Positions 37,601 to 45,490 of a stretch of 64,000 nt of DNA are shown here, piece after piece. Both the position numbers and the translations under genes were made by a program. The notes under the pieces are model-generated. The model did no database searches and was not told the DNA's origin. It was given only the letters and a program-made list of their open reading frames with translations. Position 1 is the stretch's first letter. Each line of letters opens with the position of its first letter. The stretch comes from Paratractidigestivibacter sp963630635 (GTDB taxonomy: Bacteria > Actinomycetota > Coriobacteriia > Coriobacteriales > Atopobiaceae), in the NCBI GenBank assembly GCA_963630635.1, contig CAVGOA010000002.1:62001-126000 (forward strand), given 5' to 3'.

Positions 37601-38555
37601 TGTCTGCCAGCGAGAAGGTCTCGCCCAGCCGAGTCACCGAGTCGTACAGCGACCCCACACCCAGAATAGGCCGATACGTGCCGTCGGCCTGCTTAATCGC
37701 TATCGCGTAACCCGCGTGCTGATCCACATCAAGGTCACGCACCGAGAAGTACGTGCTGGTAAGGTAGGGCACCGAGACCTCGACGCCCATGACGCCGTAG
37801 ACCACGCCGTCATAGACCAACGGCACCGAGTACGCGATCATCTTGTGGCTATCGAGCGGGTCATCCTCAAGGATGAAGGGCGTGGCCCAATAAGCCAGGT
37901 TCGACACGTCAACGTCGGGGTTTTCCTGAGCTAGCAGGTAGGGCGTGTAGAAGAAGTCGTCGGCCGCGCGCACGCCATGGCCGGCAAAGCTAAAGACCGA
38001 GTTCCAAGAAGAGTCCAAGGCAACGCCCGCTTGGCGCGCCAGGGTCTTCTCGCCGCGCTCAAAAACAAGGTCGGAGTTGGAGTCGGTGCGCATCGTCGGG
38101 TCCGAGTCGCGCAGGAAAAAGCCATTGTAGCGGGCCGGCTGCGAGGTATCGGCCGTGTTGCCCAAAACCGCGTAGACGCCCGTCGCGCCCGAGCGCTGCA
38201 GCCAGTTGACCAGCTCGGGAAAGACCTCCTGCACCAGTTGCGACTGCATCTCGTTGGATGCGAGAAGGTCCTGCGCGCTTGTGAGCCCTTGGGCAGCCAA
38301 GATCTGCTCAAGAGTCAAGTTAACGTACTCGGTCTCGTTGCGCACGAGGCCCCACTGCCCCACCATCGCGCTTTCCAGCACCACATCGCGGTTGTCGACG
38401 ATCGTCTGGTCGATGTCGACGGCGTTGTTCTCAAGCTCCTGCTTGGCGCCGCTTGTCACGAGCGTCGAGAACAGGAGGATGCCCTGGATGGCGATGACGG
38501 CCGCCAAGGGGACAAGCAGCAGCTTGAGCAGCGGCCTTTGCTTTTTTGCTTTCAC
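34686..38555 (-). CDS. Hybrid histidine kinase with internal GGDEF domain
   Basis: 1289 residues. Order: membrane helix 1 (residues 10-32), external dCache-like domain (35-370), helix 2 (about 380-402), PAS-like segment (455-570), GGDEF with intact RMGGDEF near 658, a variable middle part, HisKA phospho-acceptor (SHEIRTPMNGIIGM near 922), HATPase (about 1000-1130, with GQGLGLSI-type loop DQGMGIAAADQERIFQSF), and a receiver with MDVMMPHVGG near 1210. The GTG start at 38555 follows GGAGG. The binding-protein gene lies 32 bp upstream on the same strand, so the two should be one transcript. Fusing a diguanylate cyclase into the middle of a kinase is unusual. Confidence 0.9.
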   Translation of the reverse strand: MKAKKQRPLLKLLLVPLAAVIAIQGILLFSTLVTSGAKQELENNAVDIDQTIVDNRDVVLESAMVGQWGLVRNETEYVNLTLEQILAAQGLTSAQDLLASNEMQSQLVQEVFPELVNWLQRSGATGVYAVLGNTADTSQPARYNGFFLRDSDPTMRTDSNSDLVFERGEKTLARQAGVALDSSWNSVFSFAGHGVRAADDFFYTPYLLAQENPDVDVSNLAYWATPFILEDDPLDSHKMIAYSVPLVYDGVVYGVMGVEVSVPYLTSTYFSVRDLDVDQHAGYAIAIKQADGTYRPILGVGSLYDSVTRLGETFSLADTPSESLKRVMGQDGATQQIFCISTPLTLYSNNVPFQNKDWVVCGFVTGDSIYGLGGSLYTRLSYVLAICVVFGLVITALVVRYITRPVYRLVDSVQRGIEGLRAFEPSGIREVDELHRVVTDLTEAELHAAAQLSEEKERYRMAVESSKDVFFTFREQDATVELVNSRGHDGVWGLGDFYSHVCSEVLSAEDVEKVRAALSLGNDTVAFEVYSRPQGQAGIWYAVSGRVTSDKKTGMRQLVGYLRDITEQKRAERALELRRAIDPVTGMYRQGRGLEVLDDMRSQRPTGVLLLIDLSGFSRLTATYGLVFGDVVLGEFAKMLADGFHKSDISRTLIVRMGGDEFLVWLAQDSPVDASFALSQLRERYRGLVRDDIIQLGFNVGFAHGIPSLSCNELVKRSACALEAARVQGMPMVAWTPRLPQTAAALFGDVVSQGAATQVSFSSLALSLFDHSASFEAPCDLLAWKLAKAFGLSNLVIVAFQVENLSGSVAYTWRPVPVEKTVFHCSPADFGELSAAAQLGVLRSFDELPAAVRELAIEDCGLTIAMTDNGRFADMICFEGVDKANLTADDLAELSQLASVIQNRLNLERHDQSAKAKSDFLARMSHEIRTPMNGIIGMTQIALQDNQTEEARIECLHKVEASSHYLLGLLNDILDMSKIESGKMTLVNDDFDLRQLVGDLHSLLDARFAEKNQVFDVDLSLEHDWLHGDALRINQVLINLLGNAVKYSPAGTTVSLEVRELEVTGGKARVFFGVRDQGMGIAAADQERIFQSFERLDARAGHEQGTGLGLSISNRLVHMMGGSICLESEVGQGSYFYFELVLPVAQAHETARCDEAGRSDFSGVHVLVAEDNELNREILRFFLEDAGCTVTEACDGREAVETFCDQPAGTFQIVLMDVMMPHVGGLEAAHLIRTSGRADGASVPIVAVSANAFDEDIKQSLASGMNAHLSKPVEREKLLEMLGRMLGSN

Positions 38556-38587
38556 AGGGACCTCCCTCCCACAGGGGTCTTGCGCGC

Positions 38588-40090
38588 CTACTGGGCAGCG
38601 GCGGGGTGCGCCTTGCTCTCGAGCGTCGAGACGAGCTGGGCGTACCAGGCCTCGAAGTTCTCGTCGGTGTCGTAGGCGGCCGCGGCGTCGGCGCGGTTGG
38701 CGCCCGCGGCCACAGCCGCGTCGACGGCGTCGCGATCTGCCAAGGCCTTCTCGCTTAAGACGGTGTTTAGGCAGTTGCGGGCCTGGTAGCCGTTCTTAAA
38801 GCAAGGCGTGGTGTAGAACTCGGTGGAGTCGAAGTTCTCCATGACGGTCTTTAGGCAGTCGTAGTTCTTGGTCGAAACGCTAAGCCCCTCGCTGGCTATC
38901 ACGTCGTCCAGGGCCTCGACGCTGTTGGCGTCGTTGCGCACCGGCAGGTACGAGCTGGAGCAGGCAAAGGTGAGGTTGTTCTCCTTTTGAGTAAACCACT
39001 TAAGGAACTCGCACGAGGCCAGCTCGTGTAGCTCGTCAGACTTGGTCACGCACATGCCGGCGCCTTGCTGGACGCAAACGTTGGTCGCGCCCTCAAAGAC
39101 GGGCGGCGCCAGAACGGCGTAAGCGATGTCGTGGTTGCCGTCGTCTTCTACCACCTGGTCGGGAAAGTACGCGGCCGAGGAAGACGAGCCGGTATAAGCC
39201 AGGATGTCGCCGGTCTTGACGTCGTCGGAGCGAAACTTGCCGTAGCTGTCAAACCAGCCGTTGATGTAGGGCACATAGTAGTTGTCCCACAGGCGGCGAA
39301 TCGCGGTCTTGTTAGCGTTGATGGTCACGCTGCCGCCGCTCACGTCAAAGAGATCGACGCCCAGCTGCTTGCAGCCAATGACAAAGTAGTTGCTTAATGA
39401 GTCGCGGCCAAAGAGGGCGCGGCCGTCGTTTGCCACGTTGGGGGTCTGCTCGTCGGTCCACTCGTAGTATTGCTTGGCCAGCGCGGTGATGCCTTCGAAA
39501 GTCGAGAACTGGTCCAGGGTAGCGCCGGTTGCCTGGGCAAAAGGCTCCCAGTCGGTGGTGTTGACCATCGTGATCTCGGTCGATTTGGCAACCGGAAAGA
39601 GATAGAGCTTGCTGTCCTGCTCGAAGTAGCCCTCGTTGATGTAGCCCGTGACGTACTGGTCAAGCTCGTCTTGGGTGAAGTAGTTGGTGAGGTCGGCCAG
39701 CTTATTTGCCTTCTCAAGCTCATAGGCGGTGTCTGCGTAGGAAGAGAAGATGTCGGGCATGGCCTTGGAGCCAACGACGCCCGCGGCAGAATCGGTCACG
39801 GCCTGCTCGAGGTCGCTCACCGAGCCCTGGGTGTAGCCCTCGACATAGATGCCCTTCTCCTTGCCAACGCCGGCGTTGAACTCAGAGATCAGGCTGTCAA
39901 AGGCCGCCTGCTGCGCGCCGTTGTAGTAGTGCCACACGGTAAGCGTAACCGGGTTGTTGGGGTCAAGCTGGGCGCTGGACTGCTTGGTCTGGGACTGATC
40001 GGCGCTAGACTGGCTGGCCTGCGAGCAACCGGCAAGGGCCAACACGGCGCACAAACCGGCCGCCGCCAAGGCGTGAAGGGCTTTCTTCAT
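38588..40090 (-). CDS. Extracellular solute-binding lipoprotein (family 1 type)
   Basis: 500 residues. Lipoprotein leader (MKKALHALAAAGLCAVLALAGC, Cys at about 22) with a Ser/Gln-rich linker, then a periplasmic-binding fold typical of sugar or glycerol-phosphate receptors (VTLTVWHYYNGAQQAAFDSLI near 47). No permease or ATPase gene is nearby. Its only neighbour is the sensor kinase downstream, so it may present ligand to the dCache-type sensor rather than to a transporter. ATG 40090 follows GGAAGTG. Confidence 0.88.
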   Translation of the reverse strand: MKKALHALAAAGLCAVLALAGCSQASQSSADQSQTKQSSAQLDPNNPVTLTVWHYYNGAQQAAFDSLISEFNAGVGKEKGIYVEGYTQGSVSDLEQAVTDSAAGVVGSKAMPDIFSSYADTAYELEKANKLADLTNYFTQDELDQYVTGYINEGYFEQDSKLYLFPVAKSTEITMVNTTDWEPFAQATGATLDQFSTFEGITALAKQYYEWTDEQTPNVANDGRALFGRDSLSNYFVIGCKQLGVDLFDVSGGSVTINANKTAIRRLWDNYYVPYINGWFDSYGKFRSDDVKTGDILAYTGSSSSAAYFPDQVVEDDGNHDIAYAVLAPPVFEGATNVCVQQGAGMCVTKSDELHELASCEFLKWFTQKENNLTFACSSSYLPVRNDANSVEALDDVIASEGLSVSTKNYDCLKTVMENFDSTEFYTTPCFKNGYQARNCLNTVLSEKALADRDAVDAAVAAGANRADAAAAYDTDENFEAWYAQLVSTLESKAHPAAAQ

Positions 40091-40229
40091 GCTTCACTTC
40101 CGTTCAAGCTGATGCACGGTTAGGCACTGCGCCAGGTTCAGGCGCGGATAAGCACACCAGCTAATTTTAGGGGGCTGGGTACCGCATTTCAATGTGGGTT
40201 ATGGCACGCGCCGCGTTTGCAACGGCATG

Positions 40230-40267
40230 AAAAAGGGCCCGCTGGCAGGGGTGCTGCCAACGGGCCC
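40230..40267 (-). terminator. Rho-independent terminator of the adhesin operon
   Basis: On the minus strand GGGCCCGTTGGCAG pairs with CTGCCAGCGGGCCC (40235-40267, one mismatch), followed by TTTTTC. It lies 36 bp after the adhesin stop. Confidence 0.9.
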
Positions 40268-40302
40268 GGGTCACATGCTAACAGGTTCTACCTGCGGCGC
40301 GT

Positions 40303-43300
40303 TTAGTTCTGCCTGCGGGAATGCATCCAGAAGGCGCAGCCTGCAAGCAACAGGATGCCGGCGCAGGCGAGAAGAGCGGTGCCCTGCTTGGTGTTGTCGC
40401 CGGTGTAAGGCACGGCGGAGTTCTTGGAAGCCTTGCGCTTGATGACGATCTCTTCGTACTCCTCGCGCGAGATCTCCTTGCCGTCCTTCTTGTAGACCGT
40501 GCGCTTCTCCACGCGGGTCTCCTCGCGCTCGTCGACGCGGTAGTCGATGAGGCTCAGCGAGCCGCCCGAGGTAAAGGCGTTAATCGCGCTCTCGCCGTTG
40601 ATGGTGTTCTTGCCACCCGAGACCAGCGTGATGTTGCCACCGGCACTGAGCTTGAACTCGACGTCGACGGCCTTGCGGTAGCCGCTGGGAGCCTCGACCT
40701 CGCGCAACACGTAGGTCTTGTTAGCGAGAAGACCGCTCACCTTGTGCCCGGCGCCGTCGCTTACCCACTCGTCGATGGCGGTCGTCTTGCCAGACTCGTA
40801 AACGGCGAGCTTAGCGCCCTTGACCGCGTCGCGGTTGGAGTCGAGCTTGATGAACGTCGCAGAAAGCGCGGTGTCAACGACGCTGTGGGTGAAGGGCACG
40901 GCCACGCCAGGGGCCACGGTGTCGCCCAGCTTGTTGCCGTCCAGGTCAACCAGGTAGAAGCCGGTCTTGTCGTGCGATACCTTGAAGTGCTCGGTCTCTT
41001 CGTAGGACAGCTGGTAGCCCTCGGGAGCCGCGATCTCGCGGAACCAGTACTCGGTGTCCTCGGCGATGACGTTGTCGTCCACCAGGCCAAAGGTCATCTG
41101 GCCGTTAGCATCGCTCGTGGCGGTGGCAACCAGGGCCTCGGCGTTATCGGCGCCCGTGGTGTAGAGGCCGTAAGTGGCGCCAGCCAGGGCCGCGCCGTTC
41201 TCGTCGACCTTGGTGAGGCCCAGCATCACGCCCTTCACCGAGTTGGTGATCGTGGGGTGGTCATCGGCGTCATAGACGTCGACCTCGTCGCCCATCGTAG
41301 CAGCGGCGTTCTTGTAGCAGTAGTAGTGGCCGCCATCGGTCACCAGCTTGCCGCTGCTGGCGTCACGGCTCACCTCAACGACGAACTTCACGACCTCCTC
41401 GGAGTAATTGACCGTGGCGTCCTTGGTCTCGGACACCTCGCGTACCACGTAGGTGTAGGTGCCGGGAGCGGTGAACTTAAGGCAGGTCGCCTCCATGCCC
41501 TCGGGGCTTACGTTGGCGGCAGCGTCGAAGTCGACCATGCCGGCCTCGTCGTTGGTGGTCTGGGAAATAACAGCGCCGCTGTTCTCGTCGACCAGCTGGA
41601 ACTTGAACTCGCCCGCCTTAAGCTGGCGGCCAACGAGCTTCTTATAGATCTTGGGGTCCACGTAGCAGGTCTCGTCGGCGTCCAGGGTCTCGGTGATGGA
41701 TGCCACGGAGTAGCCAGTGAGCGAGAAGTCCATCTCCTCAACGGCATGCGTGTTGGTCACCGTGAAGGTGTAGGACTTGCCGTCGTCGGTGGACAGGCCG
41801 TCGCTCACCTGAGCGGTGTAGCCGTCCTTGACGTTCAGCTCGGCCACGGTGTAGTTGATCTTCTCGCCTGCGTTGTAAACGGGCAGGTTACCCCAGCCGT
41901 AAGTGCCGTCGGCGCCCCAGTTGTTGGCGGCGTTGAGGGTCAAGGTGTCGTAGCCCTCGACAGCGGTCAGGGAGCCATCGGAGTTCTTGACGCACAGCTG
42001 GACCTTGACCTCGGTCGGGCGGATCTGGTCGGCGTTATCGGCGTCCTCCCAGACCTTCTTGACGTAAATGGACGTAGTCGCAACCTCGTGCTTGTTGGTG
42101 AGGGTGAAGGTCCAAGTGCCCTTCTCGCCGTCGACCTGCTTGACGTCGGCGGTGTAGCCCTCGGGGGTGTTGACCTCCTCGACAGAGTAGGTGTAGGGCT
42201 TGCCGTCCTTGTTGGCGGCCAGGTCGGTGACGGTGGCGGTCCAGTCGTTGTCGGCAGAGAGCGTCACGGTCTCGACGGTCTCTTTCTCGTCTGCGCCGTC
42301 GAGCGTGCGCACGACGTTGACGGTCACCGACTTGGCGCGAATGCCGTCCTGGTTGTTGGCGTCGTCCCAGTTCTTGGTCACCGCAACGGAGGTCTTGGCC
42401 TGCTCGTGGGTGTTCTTAAGCGAGAAGATCCAGACGGAGTTGCCGTCGCTATCGGTGGTCTTTACGGGGTCAAAGTACGTGGCCGTATAGCCCTCGGCGA
42501 CCTCGGACTCCTTGATGGTGTAGACGTAGTCGTTGCCGTTGGCGTCGGCCTTGGCCAGGCCAGCGACGGTGGCAGACCAGCTGTTGCCCTCGTTGAGCTC
42601 GAGGGTCTTAACGGTCTTGGACTCGCTGCCATCGGCCGTGGTCTGGATGACGTCGACCTTGACCGTCTGGGGGCGCAGGCCGTCGGCGTCCTGGGCGTCC
42701 TCCCAGGTCTTGTTGACCTTGACCGAAACGGTCGCCTTGGCCGTGTTGGTGATGGCGACCTCGTAGGTGTTGGTCTGCTCGTTGAAGGCAACGGAGCTGG
42801 TGGCGACGTAGCCCTCGACCTCGGCCTCCTCGACCTCATAGGAATAGCTGGTCTTGGTCGCGGCGTCGTACTTCACCAGGTTGTTCCAGCCGCCCTGCCA
42901 GTTGTTGGCGTCGCTCAGGGTCACGGCTTCGCCATAGGCCTGGGCGGTGCCGCCGTTGGCGCTGCGGTAGAGCTGGACCTTGACCTCGCTGGCGCCGGGC
43001 TGGCCGGTCTCCCCCGCGGCGTTGCGCCACTTCTTGGTGACCTGCACGTTGGTGTAGGTCGACTTCTCGGTCTTGGTGTTGGTCGCGGTGAAGGACCAAG
43101 TCACGTTGCCGGTGGTTGCATCGGTCGTGGGCTCGGGGTTGGTGATGGTGGACGAGAAGCCTTCGACGGTCTTCTCGGCAAACTTGTAGTTGTAGGGCTT
43201 GCCGTTGGCATTCACGGCGTCGAGGTCGCTGACGGTGGCCTTCCAGTCCTCGGACTTCTTGACGGTGACGTCCTGGACAAACTCGTCCCGGCCGCCGTTG

Positions 43301-45486
43301 ACGCTACGATAGAGCGAGAAAGTGACCTCGTCGGGGATATCGGAGTCGGCAGCACCCTGCCACTTCTTCTCGATCGAGACCTGGGCCGTGGCCTTGCGCT
43401 TGTTGGTGATGTGCCAGGAGTCGCCGTCGTTGCTCACCGACGAACTGTAGCCGGGCGTCACGCCGACCTCCTTCACGGTGTAGGCGTATTTGTTGCCGTG
43501 GCCGTCGACCGACACCAGGCCCTTCCAGGCGTAGGCCCAGTTGTTGTCGGCGGAAAGCTCGACCTCGTTGCCATAGGCCACAGGGTCGCCGCCGTTCTTG
43601 CTCTGGTAGAGCTGAACCTTGACGGCCGGGTGGTCGCCGCCCTCGGCGACGTCGGCCGCGGTGAGCCAGGTCTTGTCGACCGAGACGCTGGTCTTCTGCG
43701 AGATGGGGGTACGCTTGTTAGTGAGGGTAAAGGTATAGGTTACGTTACCGTACTTATCGGGACTGCGATAATTCTCTAGGTTCGAGTCATAACCCTCAAC
43801 CTCAGCTTCGGCGAAGCCGTATGTGTATTCGTTGCCACTATCGTCCACTGCGGGAAGATTATCCACGGTGTAGGACCAGTTATTTTTTTCGTTAAGAACG
43901 ATGTCGTCGTCAACGGTAACCCATGGACCGGCGTCGATTTGGCGTAGGAGCGAAACCTTGACCTCACTCGGTCGAACCTGGTCGACGTCGTCCTCGTCGT
44001 CCCAGACCTTGTTGATTGTGATCTTGCAAACAGCTTTGTGCATGTTGGTGATGGTCCAGGAGGTGCCATCATCGTTGTTCTGCGTATAGTACGTATCGTA
44101 GTCGGCGGTCGTAGGAACCTCAGCGACCTTGTACTCATAGGTGTTCTGATCGGTGTCCTTCTTGGTGAGGCCCTCCCAGGTGTAGGACCAGTTGTTACTG
44201 TTGGACAGCTCGACGTCGTGGCCGTAGGCCACGAAGTCCCCGCCGTTCTTTTTCTGGTAAAGCTGGACCCTCACAGGGCCGTGCGTCGAGACAACGTCAC
44301 TGGACTCGGCGTTGCCATACGCATCAAGCCACCGCTTGTTAACCGTAACACCCGTCTGCACCGGCTTGAGCGTTGCCCTAAAGGGACGTGCGTGAGATTC
44401 GGTGTTTACAGTAACGTTAGTACCAATGTAAGTACCCGCCGAAGTGCCATTGAGATAAATATTCGAATTGGGGGCCAAGATACTCGCCAATACGCTTGCC
44501 CCGGTAGTGATGGTCATCTTTTCGGTGGAGTTATTGATATTGAACAGCACATAACCAACCGTGGCATCCGATTCACCGGCATCTACAGGGGTTTCATCCG
44601 GTTTTTTGATAATCACTTTATCGAGCGTGAGGGCATCAACGTCCATGTTGACGTTGATGACAATCGAGGCGGACTCATTAAGAGGCATGCCGGTAATGTA
44701 AAGTTCGTTAATCGTATTAAGCTTACTCGCATTAAGGGTCAGGTAAGCGCACCCCTCGCTAGCGTCATAGTTAATGGTGCCTTTGGAGCCATCAAAGGAT
44801 ATCGAAGCACCCACGTCCGAGAACTTAGCGAGCTCGTTGGACTTCGCGATCGTCTCTTGCTTCACCCTGGCAAGATCGATAAAAGGAGTTTCTTGCGTGT
44901 CCTTATCCTGAATCAAGGTGTGAGGAGCGTTGAACTGCCTGCCGTTGATGCCAAGGTGATTGCCGTTGTCCATCACAGTCACCTTATTTGCGCTGCCAAT
45001 GACAAAAACACCCCTGCCATCCTTGTGACCGTCCACATTATTACTAGGCTTCTTGTAATTCTGGATGTAGCTCAAGCCCTTGTAACCGTAGATGGCATCG
45101 AATCGCTCATCCAAGCCAAAATTAGAGCTGCCGTCAAGATTCGAGGTAAGCAGGTTGCCGTACATGTGAACGTCACTTTTCAAAGTGTTGAACGCAGTGA
45201 TGTGAAAGCTACCCGCCGTGCCGAGCTGCTGGGTTGCCACCTCATCGCGATAGGCGTCGTACTCCTTGCCTTCAAAGGCGTCCTTAGTGGAGTTCAGCGC
45301 ATAGGTATAGGCATTTTCACCTTGGCCATACGTGCCCGGCTTGGCGGTTTCATCTTTTTCGGCCAGCGCCAAAGTGGCGCCGGAGGGCCACAGGGACAAA
45401 ACCATCATGACGCTCATCACGATGGCGTAGATCTTCTTGCCAAGGCTGGCCTGGCTCTCGTTCATGTTCCACCTCTTGTTGAACAT
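40303..45486 (-). CDS. Sortase-anchored Cna-B repeat adhesin/pilin-like surface protein
   Basis: 1727 residues. Signal peptide (hydrophobic stretch near 20-40), then a choice-of-anchor A type N-terminal domain (FHITAFNTLKSDVHMYGNLL …). Eight Cna-B repeats follow, each opening with a K-x-W motif (NKRW, NKVW, DKTW, EKKW, TKKW, NKTW, TKNW, KKVW). Then come an FctA/Spy0128-like pilin domain (YKKLVGRQLKAGEFKF), two SpaA-like prealbumin domains, a VPYTGD sortase signal, a membrane helix and a basic tail. Extracellular, likely isopeptide-stabilised and wall-linked. M1 at 45486 or M8 at 45465 (better AGAGGTGG site) may be the start. GC content drops in the N-terminal third. It is downstream of a second surface-protein gene. 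Confidence 0.93.
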   Translation of the reverse strand: MFNKRWNMNESQASLGKKIYAIVMSVMMVLSLWPSGATLALAEKDETAKPGTYGQGENAYTYALNSTKDAFEGKEYDAYRDEVATQQLGTAGSFHITAFNTLKSDVHMYGNLLTSNLDGSSNFGLDERFDAIYGYKGLSYIQNYKKPSNNVDGHKDGRGVFVIGSANKVTVMDNGNHLGINGRQFNAPHTLIQDKDTQETPFIDLARVKQETIAKSNELAKFSDVGASISFDGSKGTINYDASEGCAYLTLNASKLNTINELYITGMPLNESASIVINVNMDVDALTLDKVIIKKPDETPVDAGESDATVGYVLFNINNSTEKMTITTGASVLASILAPNSNIYLNGTSAGTYIGTNVTVNTESHARPFRATLKPVQTGVTVNKRWLDAYGNAESSDVVSTHGPVRVQLYQKKNGGDFVAYGHDVELSNSNNWSYTWEGLTKKDTDQNTYEYKVAEVPTTADYDTYYTQNNDDGTSWTITNMHKAVCKITINKVWDDEDDVDQVRPSEVKVSLLRQIDAGPWVTVDDDIVLNEKNNWSYTVDNLPAVDDSGNEYTYGFAEAEVEGYDSNLENYRSPDKYGNVTYTFTLTNKRTPISQKTSVSVDKTWLTAADVAEGGDHPAVKVQLYQSKNGGDPVAYGNEVELSADNNWAYAWKGLVSVDGHGNKYAYTVKEVGVTPGYSSSVSNDGDSWHITNKRKATAQVSIEKKWQGAADSDIPDEVTFSLYRSVNGGRDEFVQDVTVKKSEDWKATVSDLDAVNANGKPYNYKFAEKTVEGFSSTITNPEPTTDATTGNVTWSFTATNTKTEKSTYTNVQVTKKWRNAAGETGQPGASEVKVQLYRSANGGTAQAYGEAVTLSDANNWQGGWNNLVKYDAATKTSYSYEVEEAEVEGYVATSSVAFNEQTNTYEVAITNTAKATVSVKVNKTWEDAQDADGLRPQTVKVDVIQTTADGSESKTVKTLELNEGNSWSATVAGLAKADANGNDYVYTIKESEVAEGYTATYFDPVKTTDSDGNSVWIFSLKNTHEQAKTSVAVTKNWDDANNQDGIRAKSVTVNVVRTLDGADEKETVETVTLSADNDWTATVTDLAANKDGKPYTYSVEEVNTPEGYTADVKQVDGEKGTWTFTLTNKHEVATTSIYVKKVWEDADNADQIRPTEVKVQLCVKNSDGSLTAVEGYDTLTLNAANNWGADGTYGWGNLPVYNAGEKINYTVAELNVKDGYTAQVSDGLSTDDGKSYTFTVTNTHAVEEMDFSLTGYSVASITETLDADETCYVDPKIYKKLVGRQLKAGEFKFQLVDENSGAVISQTTNDEAGMVDFDAAANVSPEGMEATCLKFTAPGTYTYVVREVSETKDATVNYSEEVVKFVVEVSRDASSGKLVTDGGHYYCYKNAAATMGDEVDVYDADDHPTITNSVKGVMLGLTKVDENGAALAGATYGLYTTGADNAEALVATATSDANGQMTFGLVDDNVIAEDTEYWFREIAAPEGYQLSYEETEHFKVSHDKTGFYLVDLDGNKLGDTVAPGVAVPFTHSVVDTALSATFIKLDSNRDAVKGAKLAVYESGKTTAIDEWVSDGAGHKVSGLLANKTYVLREVEAPSGYRKAVDVEFKLSAGGNITLVSGGKNTINGESAINAFTSGGSLSLIDYRVDEREETRVEKRTVYKKDGKEISREEYEEIVIKRKASKNSAVPYTGDNTKQGTALLACAGILLLAGCAFWMHSRRQN

Positions 45487-45490
45487 AGCC

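Noticed and set aside
40321..43779. Very long open frame (1152 codons) on the plus strand opposite the adhesin
   Set aside because: It is antisense to well-supported Cna-B repeats. Its length comes from GC-rich third positions, its sequence is Val/Gly/Asp-rich with no domain, and it has no ribosome site.
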